Below, one piece after another: positions 46,975 to 54,939 of a DNA stretch of 64,000 nt. This DNA comes from Rhizobium esperanzae (GTDB taxonomy: Bacteria > Pseudomonadota > Alphaproteobacteria > Rhizobiales > Rhizobiaceae). A model generated the notes under the pieces. The model did not search any database and was not told where the DNA came from. It worked only from the letters and a program-made list of their open reading frames with translations. The first letter of the stretch is position 1, and each line of letters starts with the position of its first letter. Position numbers and translations under genes: made by a program. Location: contig NZ_MXPU01000005.1 of assembly GCF_002204185.1 (NCBI RefSeq), positions 248,001 through 312,000 of the forward strand, read 5' to 3'.

Positions 46975-47901
46975 TTGATGGTATCCGAGACCTACCCGCG
47001 CAATCTCGTCGGCTACGGGCGTCAGACGCCCGATCCGAAGTGGCCGGGCGACGCCCGCGTCGCCGTGCAGTTCGTCATCAATTACGAGGAGGGCGGCGAA
47101 AGCTGCATCCTCGAAGGCGATCCGGCGTCCGAAAACCTGCTGTCGGAGATCGTCGGCGCGGCCGCCTGGCCGGGGCAGCGCAATCTCAACATGGAATCGA
47201 TCTATGAATATGGTTCGCGCGCCGGCTTCTGGCGGCTCTGGCGGATGTTCACCGGTCTCAAGGTGCAGGCGACCGTCTACGGTGTGACGCTGGCGATGGC
47301 GCGCAATCCCGAAGCCGTCGCCGCCATGAAGGAGGCCGGTTGGGAGATCGCCAGCCACGGTTATCGCTGGCTGGAATACAAGGATTTCCCCGAGGATCTG
47401 GAGCGCAAGCACATTCTCGAAGCCGTGCGCCTGCATACCGAACTCACCGGCGAGCGGCCCTTCGGGATGTACCAGGGCAAACCTTCCGACAACACGCTGC
47501 GACTGGTGCAGGAAGAGGGCGGTTTCCTTTACTCCTCCGATTCCTACGCCGACGACCTGCCCTACTGGGTGAAAGGCGTCGACGGGAGGCCCTTCCTGAT
47601 CATCCCCTATACGCTCGAAACCAATGACATGCGTTTCGCCACGCCGCAGGGTTTCAATGCCGGCGACCAGTTCTTTACCTATCTCAAGGATGCTTTCGAC
47701 ACGCTTTATCAGGAAGGCAAGGACGGCAGCCCGAAGATGATGTCGGTCGGCCTGCACTGCCGTCTCGTCGGGCGTCCGGGCCGGGCAGCCGCTCTGAAGC
47801 GCTTCGTCGAATATGTACTGAAGCATGACAAGGTCTGGATTCCGCGCCGCATCGAGATCGCCGAGCACTGGCACAAGCATCATCAGCCGGATGCGCTCTA
47901 A
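46975..47901 (+). CDS. puuE: Allantoinase PuuE (polysaccharide-deacetylase fold)
   Basis: 308 residues. The start YPRNLVGYGRQTPDPKWPG, then NYEEGGE and MESIYEYGSRAGFWR, are characteristic of PuuE. The NodB-like motif is GWEIASHGYRW, and LIIPYTLETNDMRF is near the C-terminus. Unlike the classical AllB amidohydrolase it needs no metal, as I recall the family. It hydrolyses (S)-allantoin to allantoate in the cytoplasm. AAGGTGA precedes the ATG. It heads the operon puuE-uraD-DUF86-allA-uraH, and its stop overlaps the next start (TAATG). Confidence 0.92.
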   Translation: MMVSETYPRNLVGYGRQTPDPKWPGDARVAVQFVINYEEGGESCILEGDPASENLLSEIVGAAAWPGQRNLNMESIYEYGSRAGFWRLWRMFTGLKVQATVYGVTLAMARNPEAVAAMKEAGWEIASHGYRWLEYKDFPEDLERKHILEAVRLHTELTGERPFGMYQGKPSDNTLRLVQEEGGFLYSSDSYADDLPYWVKGVDGRPFLIIPYTLETNDMRFATPQGFNAGDQFFTYLKDAFDTLYQEGKDGSPKMMSVGLHCRLVGRPGRAAALKRFVEYVLKHDKVWIPRRIEIAEHWHKHHQPDAL

Positions 47902-48401
47902 TGCTGTCGCGTGAGGATTTCGTTTCCCGCTTCGGCGGCGTCTTCGAACATTCGCCTTTCATTGCCGAACGCGCCTATGATGCTGGCAGCGTGCCGGAGC
48001 CGCTGACGGCATCAGCTGTGCATGCAGCGCTCACCGCCGCCTTCCGTGCGGCAAGCCGTGAGGAGCGTCTCGGCGTGCTGCGTGCCCATCCCGATCTTGC
48101 CGGGCGTCTGGCGATAGCGGGTGAACTCACGGAAGACAGCCGGAAGGAGCAGGCCGGTGCCGGTCTCGATCGGCTGAGCCCGGCCGAACATGCCCGCTTC
48201 ACCGAACTTAATGCGGCCTATGTCGAAAAATACGATTTTCCCTTCATCATCGCCGTCAAAGGGCTCGACAAGGACGACATCCTTTCGGCCTTCGAATTGC
48301 GGATCGGCAATGGCCGGGATGAGGAATTCGCGACCGCCACGACACAGGTCGAACGGATCGCGCTGCTGCGCCTGAAATCGATGTTGCCGGAGGGCAAATG
48401 A
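47901..48401 (+). CDS. uraD: OHCU decarboxylase
   Basis: 166 residues, all-helical. Motifs are FVSRFGGVFEHSPFIAERAY, LRAHPDLAGRLA (catalytic His) and FTELNAAYVEKYDFPFIIAV, the last being diagnostic. It decarboxylates 2-oxo-4-hydroxy-4-carboxy-5-ureidoimidazoline to S-allantoin, between UraH and PuuE in the pathway. It overlaps both neighbours by one to four bases. Confidence 0.93.
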   Translation: MLSREDFVSRFGGVFEHSPFIAERAYDAGSVPEPLTASAVHAALTAAFRAASREERLGVLRAHPDLAGRLAIAGELTEDSRKEQAGAGLDRLSPAEHARFTELNAAYVEKYDFPFIIAVKGLDKDDILSAFELRIGNGRDEEFATATTQVERIALLRLKSMLPEGK

Positions 48402-48760
48402 GCGAGCCTCGTGCTATCGACTATCTCAATGAAATGCAGAAGGCGGCAGCCGAAGCGCTCTACTTCGTCGGCGGAATGGATGAGGCGGCCTTCGCCGAGG
48501 ACAATCTCACCTTCAAGGCGGTCGCCTTCTGCCACTTCACCATAGGCGCGGCCGCGTCCCGACTGCTCGTAACCCATCCGGAATTCGCAACCGAGCATCC
48601 CACTCTGCCGTGGACGAAAATCTGCGGAACGGGCAACCGTATCCTGGAGGACGTCTTCGCCCTCGATGCCGCCGACATCTGGGATGCAACCTATCGCACG
48701 CTGCCGGAACTTCTCGTCGAGATCGACGCCATTCGTCACTGGCATGCCGAAGGCGAGTGA
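48398..48760 (+). CDS. DUF86 (HepT-like) protein with lost RNase motif
   Basis: 120 residues, helical. The layout ([20 protein letters not shown], then [20 protein letters not shown] and [17 protein letters not shown]) matches DUF86/HepT, the RNase toxin of MNT-HepT pairs. The catalytic motif of that family, usually RNxxxHxY as in MRNRIVHGYF, reads [11 protein letters not shown] here, with both the Arg and the His gone. No MNT antitoxin lies next to it. It starts inside the uraD stop (ATGA) and overlaps allA, so it is fully embedded in the purine operon. A non-toxic structural or regulatory role is likely. Confidence 0.75.
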   Translation: MSEPRAIDYLNEMQKAAAEALYFVGGMDEAAFAEDNLTFKAVAFCHFTIGAAASRLLVTHPEFATEHPTLPWTKICGTGNRILEDVFALDAADIWDATYRTLPELLVEIDAIRHWHAEGE

Positions 48761-49265
48761 ACCATTGTCTGATTATCTCGACATCCGCCCGCTTACCAGA
48801 TCGGCTTTCGCCCCTTTCGGTGAGGTGATCGAAGCCGATCCAGCCTCGATGCGGCTCATCAATGGCGGCACGACCGAGCGCTTCCATGCACTGGCCGCGG
48901 CGGAGGCGGCGGGCGAGGGAGCGCGCGTCATCATCAATCTCTTTCGCGGCCAGCCGCGCAGCTTCCCCTATGACGTCGACATGATGGAGCGCCATCCCTT
49001 CGGCAGTCAGAGTTTCTCGCCGATTTCCGGCCGGCCCTTCCTCGTCGTTGTCTCCGAGGACGAGGGCGGACGTCCGGGAAAGCCGCAGGTGTTTTTCGCG
49101 CGAGGGGACCAGGGCGTGAACTACCGCCGCAATGTCTGGCATCATCCGCTGATGGCACTCGGCCAGACCTCCGATTTCCTGGTCGTCGACCGCGACGGCC
49201 CTGGCAATAATCTGGAGGAATTCTTCTTCGAAACCCCCTATGTCATCAAAGAGCCAGCCCCATGA
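48744..49265 (+). CDS. allA: Ureidoglycolate lyase
   Basis: About 173 residues. Cupin-fold AllA motifs are [54 protein letters not shown] (metal-binding His region) and [12 protein letters not shown]. It splits ureidoglycolate into glyoxylate and urea. The start is uncertain: ATG 48744 overlaps the previous gene by 17 bases with no ribosome site, while TTG 48765 follows GAAGGCGAG. It is coupled to uraH by a four-base overlap. Confidence 0.9.
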   Translation: MPKASEPLSDYLDIRPLTRSAFAPFGEVIEADPASMRLINGGTTERFHALAAAEAAGEGARVIINLFRGQPRSFPYDVDMMERHPFGSQSFSPISGRPFLVVVSEDEGGRPGKPQVFFARGDQGVNYRRNVWHHPLMALGQTSDFLVVDRDGPGNNLEEFFFETPYVIKEPAP

Positions 49266-49618
49266 CCGGACTGACGACACATGTTCTCGACACCGCCCTC
49301 GGCACGCCGGCCAAGGGGCTCAGGATCGATCTTTTCCAGCTCGACGGCGAGATTCGCAGACATCTGAAAACGGTTGAGACCAATGCGGACGGCCGGGTCG
49401 ATGGTGGCCCGATCCTTGCCGGCGAAAATTTTCACGTCGGCACCTACGAGTTGGTCTTCCACGCCGGCGAGTATCTCAGGGCCTGCGGCACGCCGTTGCC
49501 GCATCCGGCCTTCCTCGATCTGGTGCCGATCCGCTTCGGTATTGCCGATGTCACGGCGCATTACCATGTACCGCTCCTGCTTTCGCCTTACGGCTATTCA
49601 ACCTATCGCGGCAGCTAA
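49262..49618 (+). CDS. uraH: 5-Hydroxyisourate hydrolase (transthyretin-like)
   Basis: 118 residues. [20 protein letters not shown] carries the N-terminal catalytic His. LFQLDG and [17 protein letters not shown] follow, and the C-terminus [14 protein letters not shown] is the signature tetrapeptide of HIU hydrolases. It converts the product of urate oxidation (made by PuuD) to OHCU. Last ureide gene of the operon. Confidence 0.94.
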   Translation: MTGLTTHVLDTALGTPAKGLRIDLFQLDGEIRRHLKTVETNADGRVDGGPILAGENFHVGTYELVFHAGEYLRACGTPLPHPAFLDLVPIRFGIADVTAHYHVPLLLSPYGYSTYRGS

Positions 49619-50359
49619 ATGAAGTTTGCTGCGATCGCTGATATTCACGGTAACCATATGGCGCTCGAGGCGGTGCTTGCGGATATCCGGGCTCAGGGCA
49701 TCGAGGAAGTCGTCAATCTTGGCGACTTCTTCAGCGGGCCGCTGGAGGCTGGACGGACGGCCGATATGCTGATTCCGCTCGGGCTGACCTCTGTTCGCGG
49801 CAATCATGATCGCTATCTGATCGAGCAGGATTCGGCAGCCATGCATGTCTCGGATGCCGCCGCCCACCGGCAGCTGACGCCGTCCCATCTCGATTGGCTG
49901 CGGGGTCTGCCGTTCGATGCCGTCTATCGCGGCGAGGCCTATCTCTGCCACGCGACGCCGAAAGACGACAATCTCTACTGGCTGGACTCCGTTTCGCCGG
50001 AGGGGCACGTCTTCCTGAAGCCGATCGAAGCGATCGAGGCGCTCGCCGAAGGCATCGACCTGCCGCTGATCCTCTGCGGCCACAGTCACATTCCCCGTGT
50101 CGTCCGACTCTCGGACGGCCGGCTGATCGTCAATCCCGGCAGCGTCGGCTGCCCTGCCTATGACGACGTGCTGCCCAATTATCACAAGGTCGAAGCGGGC
50201 CATCCGCTGGCGAGCTATGCCATTCTGGAAAAGACCGCGGCCGGATGGATGTGGCAGTTCCGAGCCGTCGCCTATGACCACATGGCGATGTCGGCACTGG
50301 CCGCCGAAAGGGGCCGTGCCGACTGGGCGAGCGCGCTGGCGACAGGCTGGGTGCGATAG
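49619..50359 (+). CDS. Metallophosphoesterase (YfcE/diadenosine-type)
   Basis: 246 residues. Calcineurin-type metal motifs are present in order: IADIHGNHMALEAVL (DxH), NLGDFFSGP (GD), RGNHDRY (GNHD), CHATPKDDN, and GHSHIPRV (GHxH) with VNPGSVGCPAY. It hydrolyses phosphodiesters or phosphomonoesters; the substrate is not indicated. Its ATG follows the uraH stop with no gap, so it is co-transcribed with the ureide genes. Any link to purine degradation, for example nucleotide turnover, is only inferred. Confidence 0.85.
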   Translation: MKFAAIADIHGNHMALEAVLADIRAQGIEEVVNLGDFFSGPLEAGRTADMLIPLGLTSVRGNHDRYLIEQDSAAMHVSDAAAHRQLTPSHLDWLRGLPFDAVYRGEAYLCHATPKDDNLYWLDSVSPEGHVFLKPIEAIEALAEGIDLPLILCGHSHIPRVVRLSDGRLIVNPGSVGCPAYDDVLPNYHKVEAGHPLASYAILEKTAAGWMWQFRAVAYDHMAMSALAAERGRADWASALATGWVR

Positions 50360-50380
50360 CTCGAACCTGCCTGCGTTGGA

Positions 50381-52147
50381 TTATTCCTTCTTCGGCGCCT
50401 GAGGGGCCATCGGCGTTGCCGGGGCTGCGGCCGATGCTGCCGGCTTTGCCGAAGCCGTGGCCGGGATTGCAGGCCTTGCCGGAGGTGCAGCCGGCTTTGC
50501 CGGTTTTGCGCCATCGAGATTGCCAAGGAGGGATGAAATGGCGTTATCGCCGTCGAAGCCGGCTTCCTTCAACAATTTGTCGAGGATCGGCTTGTTGGCC
50601 TGATAGGAGAGCAACTGGCCGGCCAGCCCGTCGCCGAGACCGATGCCGCTTTCACCGTTCGCGCCGTTTCCGCGGCCGAGCATGCCGCCGGTGTCGAAGA
50701 TGCGGATATCGGAGATCTTCTCGATCGGCTTGACCGCCTCGGCGAGGGCCTCGGGAATGATGCGGATACGCTCACGGGTGATCTCGAACTCGATGATGGT
50801 CTGGCTGAGCTTGTTGCGGGCCTCGTTGAGAAGCGCCTCGCTTTCAGCCTGAGCCCGGCCGGTTTCGAGGATACCCTTGGCCTTGATGATCGCCGCATCG
50901 GCTTCCGCGGTCGCAAGCGTCTTGATGGCTTCCGCCTGATCGATCGCGGCCTGTTTCTCGGCCTCCGCGCCGACGGTGACGGCGGTGGCTTCGGTTTCGG
51001 CGGTTTTACGCGCGTCAATCACGGCGATCTGCTTTTCGCGTTCGGCAATTTCGATCGCCTTGGCGGTGCCGACCTTTTCCTCGGCCGCGATCGCCCGGGC
51101 GCGGGCCATTTCGGCAGTCGCCTTTGCCTCGGATTCTTCGCGGCTCTTGTTGGCGACGGCGATGGCGCTTTCCTGGGCCACGATCTGAAGATCGCGTTTC
51201 GCCTCGGTGTCGCGCTGCTGGACGGCGCGGGCGGCATCGATGTTTGCACTTTCGCGGGCCTGCTTGGCGGCTGCCTCGCGCTCGGCGATCGCCTGTTCGG
51301 AGGCGATGCGGGCCTCCTCCTCGGCACGTTTTGCCGCCTGCTCCTGCTGGGCGGTCTCGGCGCGGGTCGCGGCGGATTTGTTGGCGATATCGCGTTCCTG
51401 ATTGAGCTCGGCTTCGCGCTTCGTCCGCTCGATCGCCAGTGATTGCTGGCGGGCCTCCAGATCCTTCTGGGCGATGGCGACTTCGGTGTCGCGAACGATT
51501 TCGTTTCGCTCCTTCTTGCGGCCCTCGGTGATGCGGGTCAGCGCCGCAAGACCCTGGGCGTCGAAGAAGTTATTGGCGTTGAAATGTTTGATGTCGGTCT
51601 GGTCGAGGCGCGTGAGCGACACGGATTCGAGCTCGAGACCATTCGATTGGAGGTCGGCGCCGACGGCTTCCTGCACTGCCTTGACGAAATCCATGCGCTG
51701 TTCCTGCAGCGCGTCGAGGTTCATGGTCGCGGCCACCGAGCGAAGGCCGTCGACGAATTTGGCTTCGATCAGGATGCGCAGCGCCTCGGCGTCATTGGTG
51801 CGGCTGCCGAGCGTCTGGGCGGCAAGCGCGATCGAGGAGGCGTCGGGCTTCACGCGCACATAAAATTCGGCGCCGATATCGACGCGCATGCGGTCTTTGG
51901 TGATCAGCGCATCGCCTTCGCCGCGGCGGACTTCGAGGCGCAGCGTCTTGAGGTTCACCCGGGCGATCGAGTGGAAGATCGGCAGAACGACGGAACCGCC
52001 GTCGAGCACGACCTTCTGGCCGCCGAGGCCGGTGCGCACATAGGCCTCATCGCGGCTGGAGCGCGTATAGAGAGAGGCGAGGACAAAACCGATGCCGAAG
52101 ATCAGAACGATGCCGATACCGGCCGGTAGAATAATGTCATACATCAT
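50381..52147 (-). CDS. Flotillin-like SPFH protein (YqiK family)
   Basis: 588 residues. One N-terminal membrane helix (about 5-27) precedes the SPFH/band-7 domain (about 35-190, with RVDIGAEFYVRVKPD and LRSVAATMNLDALQEQRMDF). A long Ala/Glu/Lys-rich coiled coil covers about 215-470, and a Pro/Ala-rich tail makes up the last 45 residues. Flotillins organise membrane microdomains. The gene overlaps the YqiJ-like gene by four bases, and with the PspA-type gene forms an operon for membrane organisation or envelope stress. It converges on the metallophosphoesterase with a 21-base gap. Confidence 0.9.
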   Translation of the reverse strand: MMYDIILPAGIGIVLIFGIGFVLASLYTRSSRDEAYVRTGLGGQKVVLDGGSVVLPIFHSIARVNLKTLRLEVRRGEGDALITKDRMRVDIGAEFYVRVKPDASSIALAAQTLGSRTNDAEALRILIEAKFVDGLRSVAATMNLDALQEQRMDFVKAVQEAVGADLQSNGLELESVSLTRLDQTDIKHFNANNFFDAQGLAALTRITEGRKKERNEIVRDTEVAIAQKDLEARQQSLAIERTKREAELNQERDIANKSAATRAETAQQEQAAKRAEEEARIASEQAIAEREAAAKQARESANIDAARAVQQRDTEAKRDLQIVAQESAIAVANKSREESEAKATAEMARARAIAAEEKVGTAKAIEIAEREKQIAVIDARKTAETEATAVTVGAEAEKQAAIDQAEAIKTLATAEADAAIIKAKGILETGRAQAESEALLNEARNKLSQTIIEFEITRERIRIIPEALAEAVKPIEKISDIRIFDTGGMLGRGNGANGESGIGLGDGLAGQLLSYQANKPILDKLLKEAGFDGDNAISSLLGNLDGAKPAKPAAPPARPAIPATASAKPAASAAAPATPMAPQAPKKE

Positions 52148-52791
52148 GGCTGCTCCCTGAAAGATTGATTGTCCGCTCCGGCGGCATCCGCCAGTGCAGG
52201 AATGGCGATAAATACATCTGCCTTGCGATCGACGAGGAGAACCTCGGTGCCGACCTTCAGAGGGCCCTGGTCTCTAGCGGCCTTGGCTCTCAGCACGTGC
52301 CAGTTTCCATGTTGGTCTTTGACGCGGACGCGCCCCGGCAGTCCCTGGTCGAGCGGGCCGAGCGATACTTCGGCGGTCCGGCCGATCAACGTGTCGAGAT
52401 CGACTGCATAGGTCTCGTCGTGCGGCACGATCCGCGCCACTGTTCTGCTCGACGCCCTGACCATGGGGACGGCGATCAGGATGGCGGGAATGGCGGCGAC
52501 GGCGGCGGGTAACGGCGCCCAGAAGGCGTTGGCGACGGCCTGTATGGCAAAGCCCGTCATGGCGAAGAAGCCGAGCGCCAGCATGATGAGGATGAGCAGG
52601 GGAACGCCGCCGACATTGAGCCAGGAGAGATAGCCCGAAAATCCGTCATGGCCATGGAAATCCGGTTTTCCCAGAAATTCCATGATCGAAAAACCCATGA
52701 GGGTCGCAAGCATCTCGATTGCGGTCAGGCCTGCGAGCACGGCGGCGGCGATGGCGAAGGGAGCACATTCGGGGGCGAAGAGAAGTGCCAT
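52144..52791 (-). CDS. YqiJ/NfeD-like membrane protein with OB-fold
   Basis: 215 residues. Hydrophobic helices at about residues 8-32, 60-82 and 92-110 follow APECAPFAIAAAVLAGLTAI. The C-terminal region (about 125-200) is an OB-fold: LIGRTAEVSLGPLDQGLPGR, VRVKDQHGNWHVLRAKA, GTEVLLVDRK. Such proteins partner flotillins: E. coli yqiJ is next to yqiK, and Bacillus uses NfeD2. The gene sits five bases after the PspA-type gene and overlaps the flotillin gene. Confidence 0.88.
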   Translation of the reverse strand: MALLFAPECAPFAIAAAVLAGLTAIEMLATLMGFSIMEFLGKPDFHGHDGFSGYLSWLNVGGVPLLILIMLALGFFAMTGFAIQAVANAFWAPLPAAVAAIPAILIAVPMVRASSRTVARIVPHDETYAVDLDTLIGRTAEVSLGPLDQGLPGRVRVKDQHGNWHVLRAKAARDQGPLKVGTEVLLVDRKADVFIAIPALADAAGADNQSFREQP

Positions 52792-52796
52792 CGGCG

Positions 52797-53936
52797 TTAC
52801 CGGTTATCCGCCTTGAAGCGTGCGAGGCGCGCCTCGATCGCCTGTTCGCGGTGCAGCCGGTCAAGTTCGTCCAGTTCGGAACTATGGCCATGGTCGCCTG
52901 AAGGAACGCCGGTCAGCCGCGAGACCGCCGCCGCAGCCCGGGCAGCATCGGCGCCCGGCGCGGGCCGGCTGTGACCGGGCGCGGCGTCTTCGGGATGCCT
53001 GGCGATGCTGCGCTTGAAATCGGCAAGGCGGGCGTCGGCCTCGCGGCGCGTGGCTAGCACGGCCTGCAGGGCTTTCTGACCTTCGTCCAGTTGTTGCCTG
53101 GCATCGGCCAGCGCCTTGTCGAGCGCCGCGATCTGGGATTCGAGATCGATCTGGCGGGCGACGCCGGCCTTTGCGAGGTCGTCGCGCCCGGAGGAGACGG
53201 CGAGGCGAATCTTCTCATCGAGCGCACTCATGTCTTCGACGATTTCGTCGCGGCGGCTCTGGATGCGGTATTCCTCGGCGCGCGCCTTACCGAGATCGGT
53301 GCGGGCCTCGTCCGCTGCCGCATCGATCTCGCGGATCGCCTGTTCGATGACCGCGATCTTGTTGACGCCTTCCGCCTTGTCGATCGCCGCATTAGCGATG
53401 CCCGCGATCAGGCGGCCCATGCGTGAAAGAATGCCTTCATTCGTCATGTTTTCCTCCATCCGTGCGGAATTCGGCGTGACGCCGATGTGAATCTCGTAGT
53501 GATCGGGGCCGGCAACGAGATAGGCCGGAAAAATGCTCTCCCATCCCCTGGAATAACCGGCGACGTCGAAGGGCACGGCAACGCGCCCATGCACCGTAGC
53601 GACGGTCAGGTCCGCAGGTCCTTTGATGGCGAAAAGCTTGTCGTCGAGCGGCATCTGCGGCGGATCGGCGATCACGCCGCGATTGGCGGCGAAATCGCGA
53701 AGCCCGAGCGTCACCAGCCGTGCCGGCAGGCCCGTCTGTTCGCGGACGGTTTCATAGGCAAGCTCATGCAGGACGACGAGATTGGCGCCCGCCTTGTCGT
53801 CGATGATTTCGGCGAGGATGTCGATCATCCTGCGATAGGCGGCAATGGTGTCATCCAGCGCCTGCCGGGCCTGGTCATCAGGCGCCAGCGTGTAGCGCAG
53901 CAGCGATGGGTGAGATGTCTTACCTGTGTTCGCCAT
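52797..53936 (-). CDS. PspA/IM30 protein fused in frame to a TnpB-like N-terminal domain
   Basis: About 379 residues from ATG 53936; TTG 53972 is also open. Residues about 1-156 resemble the N-terminal and WED parts of IS605-type TnpB: LRYTLAPDDQARQALDDTIA, LVTLGLRDFAANRG, VHGRVAVPFDVAGYSRGWES and FPAYLVAGPDHYEIHIGV. No RuvC nuclease or zinc ribbon follows. From MTNEGILSRMGRLIAGIANA the protein is a PspA/IM30 coiled coil (about 150 residues), then a linker and a short helical tail. GGAGG lies five bases before that Met (ATG 53447) inside the frame, so a separate 216-residue PspA may also be made. Membrane-stress function is expected with the downstream YqiJ and flotillin genes. Confidence 0.8.
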   Translation of the reverse strand: MANTGKTSHPSLLRYTLAPDDQARQALDDTIAAYRRMIDILAEIIDDKAGANLVVLHELAYETVREQTGLPARLVTLGLRDFAANRGVIADPPQMPLDDKLFAIKGPADLTVATVHGRVAVPFDVAGYSRGWESIFPAYLVAGPDHYEIHIGVTPNSARMEENMTNEGILSRMGRLIAGIANAAIDKAEGVNKIAVIEQAIREIDAAADEARTDLGKARAEEYRIQSRRDEIVEDMSALDEKIRLAVSSGRDDLAKAGVARQIDLESQIAALDKALADARQQLDEGQKALQAVLATRREADARLADFKRSIARHPEDAAPGHSRPAPGADAARAAAAVSRLTGVPSGDHGHSSELDELDRLHREQAIEARLARFKADNR

Positions 53937-54132
53937 AACATAAAACATAAAGCACCGCTTTTGTGCTTTCAAGAGGTGGCGCTAAAAATACAACCTTCTT
54001 TTGCTATGTAGTCACCCGGGAGAGAGGCTTGGAAGAAGCGCTTGCGAAGCAACTCGAAAGAAACAGTGTTCGACGTAGTTTCCGGAATACATTGCCGATG
54101 GAAGAACCAGCGGCCGGTCGGCGGTCCGCGCT

Positions 54133-54744
54133 CTACCGGGCGGCCCTGTGCGCCTCACGAACACCGGCGCCGATACGGTTGATGATGGTCCATACGAGAA
54201 GTAGAGCCACCATTGCCCAAAGCCAGAAGGTCCATGCTGCGAACGTACCGCCAACGGTGATAAAGAGGCCGAGGGCGCCGAAAAGCACCGCACGGTCGCT
54301 CTTGCCCAGCGGCCCGTCGTAACGCCGGCTTGCCCCGACCGTTTGACCCAGGACGCCGGCAAATTCCGTCAGCGCCGAGAGGAATATGACGGCCATTGCC
54401 GGCATCATATCGTTCGGATCGATGAGCGCAAACGGCAGATACAGGGCGGCATCCGATATGACGTCACCGATCTCGTTGAGATAGGCGCCCAAAATGCTCT
54501 TCTGCCCATGTTCGCGTGCGAGCATGCCGTCGATGGCATTGAGGCCCATGCGCAGGAGAAACCAAACAGGCACCAAGAGAAAACAACGCGGAAGCGGAGC
54601 GATGCTCAGAAAAAGGCCAAGTGCAACCGAGACGGCGGCAGCAACTGAAGTCACTTGATTGGCGGTAATGCCTCGCGCCGCCAGGGAGCGCACCAGAGGG
54701 CGGAGAATATCCTGAAATCGGGACTTCAATTGGTAAACGGACAT
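54133..54744 (-). CDS. CDP-alcohol phosphatidyltransferase (YnbA-like)
   Basis: 203 residues with about six membrane helices. The full family motif D-G-x2-A-R-x8-G-x3-D-x3-D is present (DGMLAREHG at its start, GAYLNEIGDVISD at its end). It transfers a phosphatidyl group from CDP-diacylglycerol to an alcohol. The acceptor is unknown; it is not clearly PgsA or PssA. It is divergent from a hydrolase-methyltransferase and PAP2-phosphatase pair, which in E. coli (ynbA, ynbC, ynbD) lie in one cluster. Confidence 0.88.
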   Translation of the reverse strand: MSVYQLKSRFQDILRPLVRSLAARGITANQVTSVAAAVSVALGLFLSIAPLPRCFLLVPVWFLLRMGLNAIDGMLAREHGQKSILGAYLNEIGDVISDAALYLPFALIDPNDMMPAMAVIFLSALTEFAGVLGQTVGASRRYDGPLGKSDRAVLFGALGLFITVGGTFAAWTFWLWAMVALLLVWTIINRIGAGVREAHRAAR

Positions 54745-54939
54745 GCTACCTCAGTGGAATTTTGTGGCATGGTAATAGTCTATCGGCTCGGACATGCAGA
54801 TCGTCGTACTTGTGAGGAAGTCCACGTCATGTCGATCTTCGCAAGGACTTACATTTACAGCTAGACTTTTGCAATAAAAGCAAATCACTGTTGCCGCCAA
54901 TGGTTGCAACCCATCCATTAATCAGAATTGGAGAAGACC

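Noticed and set aside
53940..53975. Small hairpin (AGCAC/GTGCT) at the start of the TnpB-like/PspA gene as a possible IS605-type end.
   Set aside because: Only a 5-bp stem, no matching right end, no TnpA gene and no target-site signature.
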